NCBI RefSeq assembly: GCF_009796865.1
Contig: NZ_CP047028.1
Coordinates: 248,001 to 312,000 of the forward strand
Direction: 5' to 3'
Length of the DNA: 64,000 nucleotides
DNA from: Formosa sp. L2A11
GTDB lineage: Bacteria > Bacteroidota > Bacteroidia > Flavobacteriales > Flavobacteriaceae
Of the stretch, positions 1 to 9,429 are shown piece by piece. The notes below the pieces were generated by a model, which was not told where the DNA came from, did no database searches, and saw only the letters and a list, made by a program, of their open reading frames with translations. Numbering within the stretch: the stretch's first letter is position 1; each line of letters opens with the position of its first letter. The translations under genes were made by a program, and so were the position numbers.

Positions 1-1058
1 TCTCTTAATAAACGTGCTAACGGATAATCTTCTATATAACCATAACCACCTAAAAACTGCAGACATTGGTAAATCACATCATCTGCCATTTTAGTCGATT
101 TCAATTTAGAAATAGTAGCTTCTTTTACTACATATTCCCCTTTATTTAATTGATAAGTTACCGCGTAGTTAAACGTTTTACAAATAGTCATCTCGGAATA
201 TAAATCGGCAAAACTATGACGTAACGCTTGAAATTTATCTATTGTTTTTCCAAAGGCCATACGCTCGCTCATGTATTTCTGTGCATACTCTAAAGCATAT
301 TCTGCTCTTGCATGTGCATTAACTCCCATAATTAAACGTTCTAAAGCAAAATGTTGCATAATATATGGAAACCCTTTCCCTTCTTCTCCCATTAATTGAG
401 ACGCAGGAATAACAACATTATCGAAAGCAATCTCTGCCGTATCTGAAGCTCTCCAACCTAATTTATTTAATTTAGTTGCAGAAATCCCAGGTGTATTTCT
501 ATCGATAACAAAAATACTAATAGATTTATGCGCTTCTTCTTGACCCGTTTTAGCAGACACTACTAAATAATCGCTATATACACCATTTGTAATAAACGTT
601 TTAGATCCGTTAATGACATAAGTATCTCCATCTTTTACGGCCGTAGTTCGCATTCCTGCCACATCGCTCCCTGCAAAAGGTTCGCTTATACACAAGCATC
701 CTATTTTATCTCCTGCAATACTAGGCGCTAAATAGTTTTGTTTTATAGTTTCGTCTCCTTCTTTTTCAAGATGCGTCATTGCTAAATAAGCATGTGCCCA
801 CATTGCAGCAGCAAAACCACAAGAGTCTATTTTTTGTAATTCTTCTAAAAAGATTACTGTATAAAAAAGGTCTAAATTTAATCCACCATAAGCTTCAGGA
901 TAGTTAATTCCGAAGTAACCCATATCGCCAAATTTTTTCCAAATAAAGCGTTCTATAGTTCCCGTTTCTTCCCATTTATCAATATGAGGAACGACTTCTT
1001 TTTTTAAAAAATCTTGAAGACTTTTTCTAAACAGTTCATGCTCCTCGGTGAAGTACAT
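1..1058 (-). CDS. Acyl-CoA dehydrogenase, 3' end cut by window edge
   Basis: FAD-dependent acyl-CoA dehydrogenase that would introduce the alpha-beta double bond in acyl-CoA thioesters. 352 codons are visible from an ATG at 1058. It reads as an alpha-helical N-domain, the first family signature (CISEPFAGSD, about residue 123), a beta domain, and the second-signature region QFLGGYGYIEDYPLARLLR at the window edge. The catalytic Glu normally lies just beyond this point and is therefore outside the window. The substrate class cannot be set from sequence. High confidence in the family. Confidence 0.93.
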   Translation of the reverse strand, partial: MYFTEEHELFRKSLQDFLKKEVVPHIDKWEETGTIERFIWKKFGDMGYFGINYPEAYGGLNLDLFYTVIFLEELQKIDSCGFAAAMWAHAYLAMTHLEKEGDETIKQNYLAPSIAGDKIGCLCISEPFAGSDVAGMRTTAVKDGDTYVINGSKTFITNGVYSDYLVVSAKTGQEEAHKSISIFVIDRNTPGISATKLNKLGWRASDTAEIAFDNVVIPASQLMGEEGKGFPYIMQHFALERLIMGVNAHARAEYALEYAQKYMSERMAFGKTIDKFQALRHSFADLYSEMTICKTFNYAVTYQLNKGEYVVKEATISKLKSTKMADDVIYQCLQFLGGYGYIEDYPLARLLR

Positions 1059-1100
1059 TGTATACATATATAAGTTATGTTTTAATCCTAAAGTACAGGA

Positions 1101-1979
1101 TTAATTGATCGCCAAATATAGCTTAATTATCTCTAATTTCTGAGACGGAAAACCCTTTACTTTCAACAATTCATCTAAATCATTAAAGCCTTCGTGTAGT
1201 GTTCTATAGTCTAAAATTTCTTTAGCTAACGGATAATCAATATGTTGTATTTTAACTAAATCGTTTGTATTAACCGTATTTAAATTAAACTTTACAACTG
1301 CTCTTGGTGTTTTTACTGTAAATTTATTTTTAATGTTTTCGATAACTTCAGGAGTCAATCCGTACACATCTTCTAATTGCACATCTGCGATAAAGCCTCC
1401 TTCAAAAGAATTTCTAAATTTTATAATACGTAAAGACAGCTTTTCTCCTATGCCATAAACCGATTGCAATTGAGACGCTGTGGCTGTATTTAAGTCTAAT
1501 TTCTCTTTAAATGTGAGAGGTCTGTTGCTGTCTTTCTGAAATGATTTTTTTTGAGAAGTATTCTTAGTTACCCATTCTGGGAACTTAAAAAAGGGTGATA
1601 AATTTTGAAGTAAAGAATCTGAAACTCCAGTAACCTTCTGAAACTCTTCTGTAGAATTCACCCATTTATTCTGATCTCGATATGTATGTAATTTATCGAT
1701 TTCTTCATTTGTCATCCCTAAACTATAACCTTTAAAATCTGTTATATAATTTGGATTAAATGGGAATAATTTTGGTTTCGCTTTTTCAATTTCTATAGCT
1801 TTAAGCGAATCGATTTCTTTTTGAAACACTTTTAAATCTTCTTTAGTAACCTCAGGAACATTAGAAGATGTATTCCAAAAGAAATACACACATTGAAGGA
1901 TTATAATAATTAATAGCAATAAAAAAATCCCATATCGCTGTTGTTTTGAAAACACGATATGGGATTTAAATATTTTCAT
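1101..1979 (-). CDS. Membrane-anchored helix-hairpin-helix (ComEA-like) protein
   Basis: A 292-residue protein with one N-terminal membrane segment (about residues 15-34) and an extracytoplasmic region with repeated helix-hairpin-helix DNA-binding motifs. Two motifs are clear: LDLNTATASQLQSVYGIG (about 161) and FNLNTVNTNDL (about 231). A weaker copy lies near residue 75 (FPFNPNYITDFKGYSLGM). ComEA-type HhH domains bind DNA without sequence specificity, and a role in DNA uptake is possible but not shown. It sits 9 bp behind the symporter gene on the same strand, so co-transcription is likely. Confidence 0.85.
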   Translation of the reverse strand: MKIFKSHIVFSKQQRYGIFLLLLIIIILQCVYFFWNTSSNVPEVTKEDLKVFQKEIDSLKAIEIEKAKPKLFPFNPNYITDFKGYSLGMTNEEIDKLHTYRDQNKWVNSTEEFQKVTGVSDSLLQNLSPFFKFPEWVTKNTSQKKSFQKDSNRPLTFKEKLDLNTATASQLQSVYGIGEKLSLRIIKFRNSFEGGFIADVQLEDVYGLTPEVIENIKNKFTVKTPRAVVKFNLNTVNTNDLVKIQHIDYPLAKEILDYRTLHEGFNDLDELLKVKGFPSQKLEIIKLYLAIN

Positions 1980-1988
1980 ATTTCTATA

Positions 1989-3617
1989 TTACATATGTTC
2001 TGTAAAATCTGTAGCACCATCTTCAATAGCGTCATCCTTCTTAGAAATTGCATTCATATACTTATCTAATTCGCGTTTAACCACTGGTGTTAATAAAACC
2101 ACACCAATAATATTTGGTACCACCATAGCAAAGATCATGGCATCAGAGAAATCGATAACCGCACCTAAACTAATAGAAGCACCAACAACTACGAAAAATA
2201 AGAATAATATTTTATAAACTAAATCTGTAATTTTTCCTTTTCCAAAAAGGTAAATCCAACCTTGCATTCCGTAATAAGACCAAGAAATCATGGTAGAGAA
2301 TGCAAATAAAATTACAGCTATTGTCAATACAATTGAGAAGTGAGGAATCACACTATCGAAGGCCGTAGCAGTTAACTCTACACCTTCTGAAATTGGCACT
2401 CCGTATTCCATAAACTGACCATCAAAATTTGTAATAATAATTACTAAGGCTGTCATTGTACAAATTACAACTGTATCTACAAAAGGTTCTAATAAAGCAA
2501 CAATACCTTCACTTGCAGGATAAATTGTTCTTACTGCAGAATGCGCAATAGCGGCAGAACCTACACCAGCTTCGTTAGAGAATGCTCCACGACGAATCCC
2601 CTGAATCATAACTCCTACTAAACCTCCAGCAATTCCTAAACCAGAGAAAGCACCTTCGTATATTAACATAAAAGCATCTCCAATATGTGTGTAATTAGCT
2701 CCTAAAATAATTAAAGATGCCAACACATATATACCAGCCATAAACGGTACAATTTTTTCTGTTACAGAAGCAATACGCTTAATACCTCCAATAATAACTA
2801 CAGCAACTATAGCTGCCATTACTAATCCGAAATACATACCTCCGTTAGATCCTTCAATACCTGCTAGTTTTACAAACTGTGCAGCTGCTTGATTGGCTTG
2901 GAACATGTTACCACCTCCAAAAGAACCACCAATAACAAAAACAGCAAATACAACAGCTAGTACTTTTCCTAATCTGCTATACCCCTTTTCAGCAAGACCT
3001 TTTTTCAAATAGTACATTGGTCCTCCGTAAACAGTTCCATCTTCACCTACATCACGATATTTAACACCTAATGTACATTCTGCAAATTTAGAAGCCATTC
3101 CTAAAAATCCTGCTACAATCATCCAAAATGTTGCTCCTGGACCACCAATAGATAAGGCCACTGCAACACCTGCAATATTTCCTAAACCTACTGTCGCAGA
3201 TAAAGCTGCAGTTAATGCCTGAAAGTGAGACACCTCTCCATCTGCACCAGTTTCATCATCATTTAATGTTTCAATAATATCTTCATCCTCATCTGAAGAA
3301 GATTCACCATATAAATTTTCTGCTCCGTGCTTCTCAATATCATGATATTTATCCTGAACAACATCTATAGCAGTTCTAAAGCCTGTAAAGTTTATAAATT
3401 TAAAATAAAATGTAAAGTACAATGCTCCTCCAACTAATACGATTAACACCCAAGGTAACTGAAAAGTGTCTGTAAAAGGAATTTCATAAAAAATTGCGTC
3501 AACAAACCATCCTGTGTAATCTTTAAAGACTATGTCAATCTTTTCTGATGTTGTTTGTTGCGCAAATGTTAAAATAGGTAGAATAAGTGTAAAAATAGAA
3601 AGAAGATACTTCTTCAT
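1989..3617 (-). CDS. Alanine/glycine:cation symporter (AGCS family)
   Basis: Sodium/alanine-type symporter of the inner membrane, 542 residues with about ten hydrophobic segments. The AGCS signature is seen as ATVGLGNIAGVAVALSIGG (about residue 140), followed by conserved GGPMYYL and RGAFSNEAGVGSA stretches. The N-terminus looks like a cleavable signal peptide (to about AQQ, residue 21), which is frequent in Bacteroidetes members. Residues 104-129 form a strongly acidic insert (ESSSDEDEDIIETLNDDE) before the first family block. The substrate is inferred from the family only. Confidence 0.93.
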   Translation of the reverse strand: MKKYLLSIFTLILPILTFAQQTTSEKIDIVFKDYTGWFVDAIFYEIPFTDTFQLPWVLIVLVGGALYFTFYFKFINFTGFRTAIDVVQDKYHDIEKHGAENLYGESSSDEDEDIIETLNDDETGADGEVSHFQALTAALSATVGLGNIAGVAVALSIGGPGATFWMIVAGFLGMASKFAECTLGVKYRDVGEDGTVYGGPMYYLKKGLAEKGYSRLGKVLAVVFAVFVIGGSFGGGNMFQANQAAAQFVKLAGIEGSNGGMYFGLVMAAIVAVVIIGGIKRIASVTEKIVPFMAGIYVLASLIILGANYTHIGDAFMLIYEGAFSGLGIAGGLVGVMIQGIRRGAFSNEAGVGSAAIAHSAVRTIYPASEGIVALLEPFVDTVVICTMTALVIIITNFDGQFMEYGVPISEGVELTATAFDSVIPHFSIVLTIAVILFAFSTMISWSYYGMQGWIYLFGKGKITDLVYKILFLFFVVVGASISLGAVIDFSDAMIFAMVVPNIIGVVLLTPVVKRELDKYMNAISKKDDAIEDGATDFTEHM

Positions 3618-3730
3618 AATTGTTTTTAATGTTAGTTAATATTTGAGGAGGGAGCCTCGTTAAGTGTCTCAAGTTGATAAAAAAATTTATCTTAAAAAAA
3701 TAAATTTTCATTCATGAAATTAATAATTAA

Positions 3731-3958
3731 TTACAAATCAAACACAGATGTACGTTTTGTATACAACATATCTTTAATGCGGATCCAAAAAGCTAAAAAT
3801 AAATATAATGCAAAGCCAAAGCCAACGGTTACAAAAGTGAGATATATAAAAGATGTTCTTACCACTTTTGCTCTTAATCCTATGCGATCTGCGATACGCT
3901 GACAAACGTAAAAACCACGTTTTTGAAAATAAAGTAAAATCTTATACAAAAATTTCAT
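3731..3958 (-). CDS. PspC-domain small membrane protein
   Basis: A 75-residue protein with the PspC layout: a short amphipathic start, the stretch VCQRIADRIGLRAKVVRTSF, and a single hydrophobic segment (about residues 38-58). PspC domains act in envelope-stress signalling in other bacteria. Here only the minimal domain is present, so the role is open. An antisense reading frame of similar length exists but has no family features. It lies 13 bp after the DUF2851 gene and before the symporter. Confidence 0.75.
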   Translation of the reverse strand: MKFLYKILLYFQKRGFYVCQRIADRIGLRAKVVRTSFIYLTFVTVGFGFALYLFLAFWIRIKDMLYTKRTSVFDL

Positions 3959-3970
3959 GTTGCAATATAG

Positions 3971-5245
3971 CTAAAATCGGTTTAAAATGGTATTTCCTAC
4001 AGCACAATGCAAGCATTTTTTAGAATTACAGTATTCATTTTTTAACTGAATTAGTCCTTGCGTTTGCAATGCGGATTTAGAAAACGACTTTAAACTTTCA
4101 AATTTTTTAATAATTGAATTATTCTCAGGATCGAGCTCGTTAATTAACACAATTAAATCTTCAGTATTAATTTTACCTAAAATTTTAGAATAACTAAATT
4201 TGATAGGGATAATTGTATTTATAATTAACAGATCGATAAAATTCTTAGAAGTCGACTTCTTCGAAAAGTTTGATGTTTTCTGAAATGTATAATGTGTTTC
4301 CCAATATTTTGAAGTAGAAACAGTGAACATGTCGTAAAATTCTTGCTTCGTATTTGCTTCAATAATTTTTGATAAAAAATTTTGATTTTTAACATAAATT
4401 TGAGCTAATTGGGACAATCTAATGGTAGGAAAATTGGGCGGACGCAGCCTAAAAAACTGAAGAGGCGACACGTGGTCTTCCGTTACACTAAATTTTTGTT
4501 TTAAAAACTGATATTCTTTTTGAAGTGTAATGTAATATTCATCTTCAATATCTGCTTCTAACAAGCCACTTTGTCCAAATAATAAAGCTTCTAAAACATC
4601 TGGTTTACTCTGTGTTTTTCTAATAATCCCAAAATCTATAGAATTTGCCAAACTAAAAAAAGCTTCGCCATTCACTTTTAAACCAAAATTCTTAGCCAAT
4701 AATTTAAAAAGTACGGCTTCCCAATCATTTTTAGATGTAGACAGAAGCATTTCAATCTGACTGGATTTACGTTCTAAACGCTCAAAAAACAAACGTTCTA
4801 ACCAATTCTGAAGTACAAAATCGTCTACCGAAGCAAAATCAGACTCACAATTAATCCATTTTTGTGCTTTCGAAAATAATTGATGATAGCCATTTAAAGC
4901 CGATTTAGAAACCACATCCTTTAAAACTAACGTTGGAATTACAGAATTATCTTTTCTGAAGATATCTACATCATGTTCCCAAACTACATGAAGAATCACA
5001 TTATCGTAAGCGGGATCTATTTCGTGATGGTGCACATACCAATCTGATGTCTTTATATGAATTTCTACATTCCCGGCCCAAAGCTGATTGTTAATTTTAA
5101 GTTGGGCATTAAAGAAGTCTGGACCAGAATTAAAGTTGTGCTGACCAACATTAAGAAGTTGCACAGCCTCACCAAGAACAGTCTGTAACTTATTAGTATC
5201 GAACTTTTTATATTTCCATAAATAATGTAAAAAATCTTCTTGCAT
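3971..5245 (-). CDS. DUF2851 family protein
   Basis: A Bacteroidetes-specific protein of unknown function, 424 residues from the start chosen here. The family N-terminus MQEDFLHYLWKYKKFD begins at 5245; the frame is open to 5335, but that extension is hydrophobic and unlike the family. Conserved blocks visible are GQHNFNSGPDFFNAQL, WAGNVEIHIKTSDWYVHH and YDNVILHVVWEHD. Four C-terminal cysteines (CNSKKCLHCAVG) could bind metal. It is divergent from the DUF2721 gene, so both are probably driven from the short gap near 5250-5340. No function is assigned. Confidence 0.88.
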   Translation of the reverse strand: MQEDFLHYLWKYKKFDTNKLQTVLGEAVQLLNVGQHNFNSGPDFFNAQLKINNQLWAGNVEIHIKTSDWYVHHHEIDPAYDNVILHVVWEHDVDIFRKDNSVIPTLVLKDVVSKSALNGYHQLFSKAQKWINCESDFASVDDFVLQNWLERLFFERLERKSSQIEMLLSTSKNDWEAVLFKLLAKNFGLKVNGEAFFSLANSIDFGIIRKTQSKPDVLEALLFGQSGLLEADIEDEYYITLQKEYQFLKQKFSVTEDHVSPLQFFRLRPPNFPTIRLSQLAQIYVKNQNFLSKIIEANTKQEFYDMFTVSTSKYWETHYTFQKTSNFSKKSTSKNFIDLLIINTIIPIKFSYSKILGKINTEDLIVLINELDPENNSIIKKFESLKSFSKSALQTQGLIQLKNEYCNSKKCLHCAVGNTILNRF

Positions 5246-5341
5246 AGCTAAAGATAGAATTACAATATAAAAACACCAAATTTTGAATACTAATTCTATA
5301 AAGACATCTAAACTTATTAAATTTGAAGAAAACATCTTAAC

Positions 5342-5737
5342 ATGAACGAACTTACGCTAACAACTCCTGCCCTATTATTCTCTGCAATATCATTAATAAT
5401 GTTAGCCTATACCAATAGGTTTTTGGCCTACGCAGCAGTAGTACGTGATTTACATGCAAAATATTTAGAAAAAAAAGATGAGCGTTATATTGTACAAATA
5501 AAGAATATAAAAAAACGCCTGTACTTAACACGTTCTATGCAAATTGCAGGAATTTCTAGTTTATTACTTTGTGTAGTGACTATGTTTTTAATTTACATTA
5601 ATCAGCAATTTATAGCCGTTTGGGTATTTGGAATAGCCTTAATATTATTAATTGTGTCTTTAACTTTATTAATTATGGAAATACAAATTTCTGTAAAAGC
5701 TTTAGAACTCCATATTAGCGATATTGAGAATAGTTAA
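5342..5737 (+). CDS. DUF2721 family membrane protein
   Basis: A 131-residue inner-membrane protein with three hydrophobic segments (about residues 5-23, 70-88, 92-112) and a charged loop (LHAKYLEKKDERYIVQIKNIKKR) between the first two. The pattern matches the DUF2721 family, for which no biochemical function is known. It starts in the gap opposite the DUF2851 gene and converges on the receptor gene that ends at 5758. Confidence 0.8.
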   Translation: MNELTLTTPALLFSAISLIMLAYTNRFLAYAAVVRDLHAKYLEKKDERYIVQIKNIKKRLYLTRSMQIAGISSLLLCVVTMFLIYINQQFIAVWVFGIALILLIVSLTLLIMEIQISVKALELHISDIENS

Positions 5738-5757
5738 TTCCATAAATACCAATTCTA

Positions 5758-8388
5758 TTAAAACCGATACTTTACATTTAGAAGTACATACAAAGGTAAG
5801 GTGTTAATACGCGTTTCATTTCTTTGAAATTCTGAAACATAAACATTATTAAACGCCTTAACATTTAATAGATTATTAGCAGACAAACGATATGACCACC
5901 GGCTATTTTCTGGCGTATAATTCACATTGAAATTAGAGAACCAATAGGTGTTATGATTAATTGAATAATAGGTATTCTCGAATTTACATAACCATACATC
6001 TGAAAATCTAAAAGTAGCATCTACATTGCTTTCGTAATAATGATTTGTAGTTATTTGTGAATCGAATTCACCTTTAGCATAATTATATTGGAATCCGAAT
6101 TTAAAATTGATTGGTAATTTAAAATAGGTTGTCCCTTGTAACCTATAGTTCGCAGAATAATTAATAGTTGGGCTTGGTATAGTATTAATAATAATTGGAT
6201 TATTTGTCCAATTGTGATTTGTAATTATTTTTAAAGTACTAGAAAGCGGCGAAAGATATTTTGTTATGCTTAAATTATAATTTGTAAATCTTCCTCCATC
6301 TATAACCGTATAGGCACTAAAATTACTTTGTTCTGTAACCTGACTGTTTAAACCATATCCCCTATCAGAAAAACTATGCATAACCATTGAATTAATTAAA
6401 AACTGTTTTTTATAATTATTAAACGTGTAATAAAATCCAAAATTATGGTTGTTTATTTGCTGAATTTCAGCTGTACCTTTAGTAAATATTCTGTAGTTTT
6501 TTAATATATAATCTTCGGTTAAATATCTGGAATTTGGCAAATCACTTTTATAATTATAACTCACTCCAAAATTCCCGATTTTTGTTTTTTTAGTGTGTAA
6601 CCTAATTCTAGGGTTCACAAAAAAGAATTGTTGTTTAGCAGTATTCAGCTCTAAATAATTTTGAGAAAACCGTAATGAGCTACTCAACTTTAACAGCCTA
6701 GAAATGGTGTAATTATATTTTAAAGTGGCTTCAAATTTTGTATTTCTATAGCTTGTATTATTACTTAAACTATCTATTATAGGCGCATTATCAAACCTAA
6801 ATGCGCTTTCAACATCATCTATATCAACAGTTGCAGAGAACTCTACGCCATATTCAGACTTATTGTGTTTTCCTTTTAATTCAGAAATTAAACCATAATA
6901 CTTCAAAGGTGTTTCGCTTTTTTGATTGATTTGAGCGTTGTCTTCATTGTTAAAAACATCACTTAAAACATTTGGTAAAACACTTAAGGTTTGTTTGGTT
7001 TTATTTATGCCAAAATACACATAGTTTAGCCATAGTATTTGGTCTGATATTTTTTTAGTGACCTTTAAATGATTGAACAGATTATACTTTTCATCGTCCT
7101 GAACTTGAGAAATCCGTTCTGTATTAAACAATACATGATTTCTAGTTTGTGTTGGGTTATTTTCAAAAGCGAAATCGTACGTATAATACGTTTCATTTTT
7201 AGAGAAATGCTTCAATTCTAATTCTGTCGCAAAAGATATATCTTTAATCTTAATATTATTTTGTTCTGAAAATGTAATAGATTCTGGTGAAATGAAATAT
7301 TCGGTAAGATTTAAATTTTGTTTCTCTATTTCATCAAAAGTAAAATATGTATGACTCCTTAATTTTGTATGATCTGATAAACTGGTGACAAAACTAAGTG
7401 AATTTAAAAACGAGGTATTAAATACATCTTCATTATTAGAGAAGTTCGTATCGGACACATTATCTACGTTAACAATTTCATTATTACGCTTTTCTATTTT
7501 TTTGTCTATGTTGGCACTAGATATATTAATAGTTTCGCTAGATTTAACTTGAGAGGTTGCTGTAGTACCAATAGTATTACCATTAGTTAAATTAAGAACT
7601 TTAACTTTCTTTTTAAGTAATCCTACACTTGCACTACTATTAAAATGATTTTCTACACCAAGTCCCACATCTACATTTCCAAACCATACGTTTTTCTTCT
7701 CCGCTTTTAACTTTAGGTTGAGTGCGACTTTTTCAGAATCTTGAAATTTTTTCAGAACCGGATTATCTTCAAAATTATTAAGAACCTCCACTTCATTAAT
7801 AACATTGGCATCTAAGTTTTTAGTAAGTAACTTATATTTATCATCAAACAAATCATCAGCCTCAATAAGTAATTTATCAATATTTTTACCATTTACTTTT
7901 ATATTCCCATCTGATGCAATTTCAATTCCGGGAATGTTTTTAAGTAAATCTTCTAGAACTTGTTCCGAACCATCTTGGAACGCTGAAACTTTATAAATAA
8001 TGGTATCTGTTTTTACGGAAATTTTCTCCCAAGCCTCTAAAACCACTTCGTTAAGGTCTTCTAATTTCTCTTTTAAAATAAAATCGACTGTAAATTCGGT
8101 ATCCTTCCCTAATCCAATTGTTTTTTCTTGTTGCTCGAATCCTAAACCGTTTGCAACTAGTTTTAATGTATCCGACTCTGAGTTTTTAAACTGAAATTGG
8201 ATTTGGTATGCTCCGATTTCATTAGAATACCCAAAAGCAACAATTTTTTCATTTTTATATATAATTACTGTTGCATTGGGGATTGCTACATTTGTTTCAG
8301 ACCGTAAAACACCTTCAACTTTTATGGTTTGTGCTGTTATATGGCTACACCAAATTATAAGAAAACATAATACCAAATATTTACCCAT
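5758..8388 (-). CDS. Outer-membrane TonB-receptor-like protein with CarboxypepD-regulatory domain
   Basis: 876 residues: a signal peptide (cleavage near ITAQ, residue 20), a carboxypeptidase-regulatory-like beta-sandwich (about 22-110), a plug-like domain (about 125-210, with LLKNIPGIEIASDGNIKVNG), and a long beta-barrel ending in an aromatic strand (LNVKYRF). This layout is typical of the Bacteroidetes outer-membrane beta-barrel family related to TonB-dependent receptors. The upstream GLPGLI gene is 13 bp away, a pairing seen repeatedly in this phylum. The ligand is unknown; no SusD partner is present, which argues against a classic polysaccharide-utilisation locus. Confidence 0.85.
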   Translation of the reverse strand: MGKYLVLCFLIIWCSHITAQTIKVEGVLRSETNVAIPNATVIIYKNEKIVAFGYSNEIGAYQIQFQFKNSESDTLKLVANGLGFEQQEKTIGLGKDTEFTVDFILKEKLEDLNEVVLEAWEKISVKTDTIIYKVSAFQDGSEQVLEDLLKNIPGIEIASDGNIKVNGKNIDKLLIEADDLFDDKYKLLTKNLDANVINEVEVLNNFEDNPVLKKFQDSEKVALNLKLKAEKKNVWFGNVDVGLGVENHFNSSASVGLLKKKVKVLNLTNGNTIGTTATSQVKSSETINISSANIDKKIEKRNNEIVNVDNVSDTNFSNNEDVFNTSFLNSLSFVTSLSDHTKLRSHTYFTFDEIEKQNLNLTEYFISPESITFSEQNNIKIKDISFATELELKHFSKNETYYTYDFAFENNPTQTRNHVLFNTERISQVQDDEKYNLFNHLKVTKKISDQILWLNYVYFGINKTKQTLSVLPNVLSDVFNNEDNAQINQKSETPLKYYGLISELKGKHNKSEYGVEFSATVDIDDVESAFRFDNAPIIDSLSNNTSYRNTKFEATLKYNYTISRLLKLSSSLRFSQNYLELNTAKQQFFFVNPRIRLHTKKTKIGNFGVSYNYKSDLPNSRYLTEDYILKNYRIFTKGTAEIQQINNHNFGFYYTFNNYKKQFLINSMVMHSFSDRGYGLNSQVTEQSNFSAYTVIDGGRFTNYNLSITKYLSPLSSTLKIITNHNWTNNPIIINTIPSPTINYSANYRLQGTTYFKLPINFKFGFQYNYAKGEFDSQITTNHYYESNVDATFRFSDVWLCKFENTYYSINHNTYWFSNFNVNYTPENSRWSYRLSANNLLNVKAFNNVYVSEFQRNETRINTLPLYVLLNVKYRF

Positions 8389-8401
8389 TTAGGATTTGGC
8401 T

Positions 8402-9184
8402 TTAATTTTCATCAAACACTTCTATATAAGAACCTGCCATAGATTTTTTTCCTGTACTTTCTTCTGCATCGAAGTCTTCCATAAACATCCTACCATTCTC
8501 AATTGCTCTGTTATGAGCTTCAATTAATCCTTGTTTGTACTCTGCAAATGATATCCAATCTTTTTGTTCTGTGGTTGGGTCTAGAGCTAGTATGGTTGTT
8601 TTAGTTTCTAATGGATATTTAATAGACTTAAAGTAAAAATATACTTCTTTATCTGTGTCGTAAGCTTCCAAAATTAAACCTGGCAAACCTTGTAATTTCC
8701 ATGGCCCATAAGGCAAAGGTATTTCGGTTGTAAACCAAGCCGTATACGCTCTACCTCGAAACGCAGCCGTAGCTTTTATACAATTAAAATTACCTATGGA
8801 TTTAGTGTCTTCAGAAATTTTCCAATGCATCTCTGGGATGGGTTCTTTAATATAGACAAGCCCCAAATCTCTAGACATTAAGGTTTTGGTCTTTCGATCT
8901 ATATAATATTGAAATCCTTCGGGCAAGCTAAATTTTTGTTTAACGAACACTTTATTTTTATTCTTACGGATAGTTTCTGTTTTATTTACAGATCCGCCTT
9001 CTAAAGCATCTTGCGCGAATATATATAGCGAACAGGTTGTATTAAATTGTAACGCCGCATTATAATCTATCCCTATAGGCGCTCCCATCCCCATACTTTG
9101 CTTGTGCCCATAAGTTACTAGTCCATTTTGCGATATACTATTTGAACCCCATAAGACAGTTAGTATTAAAAATAGATGTTTCAT
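8402..9184 (-). CDS. GLPGLI family secreted protein
   Basis: A periplasmic or secreted protein of unknown function named for a conserved motif. Here the motif lies in GPWKLQGLPGLILEAYD, about residue 165. The start at 9184 (MKHLFLILTVLWG) gives a signal peptide ending near SNSISQ; an upstream in-frame ATG at 9223 would add a charged 13-residue extension that breaks it. It precedes the receptor-like gene by 13 bp and is presumably co-transcribed with it. Confidence 0.88.
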   Translation of the reverse strand: MKHLFLILTVLWGSNSISQNGLVTYGHKQSMGMGAPIGIDYNAALQFNTTCSLYIFAQDALEGGSVNKTETIRKNKNKVFVKQKFSLPEGFQYYIDRKTKTLMSRDLGLVYIKEPIPEMHWKISEDTKSIGNFNCIKATAAFRGRAYTAWFTTEIPLPYGPWKLQGLPGLILEAYDTDKEVYFYFKSIKYPLETKTTILALDPTTEQKDWISFAEYKQGLIEAHNRAIENGRMFMEDFDAEESTGKKSMAGSYIEVFDEN

Positions 9185-9429
9185 ACTATTTAAACGTTTG
9201 AAGATATAAGCAAAACACTGCACTAAGTCTCTTTACAACCTAAGATTTTACCTATAATCGTTTAAATTTAAATAAATAGCATGTTCATTTTTGTTAAAAA
9301 AATGTGAATTTTTCAGAAAATAGAAGTAATTATAGTTTTGCTTTACGGGAAAACCGCAATAGCCTTTATAAAGCTCTTAGAAACCTAAGGCTTTGAAAAT
9401 TTAAAAATGAATAGTATTACACTGAAAAC

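Noticed and set aside
3714-3902. 62-codon plus-strand frame
   Set aside because: Antisense to the PspC-domain gene and without recognisable features.
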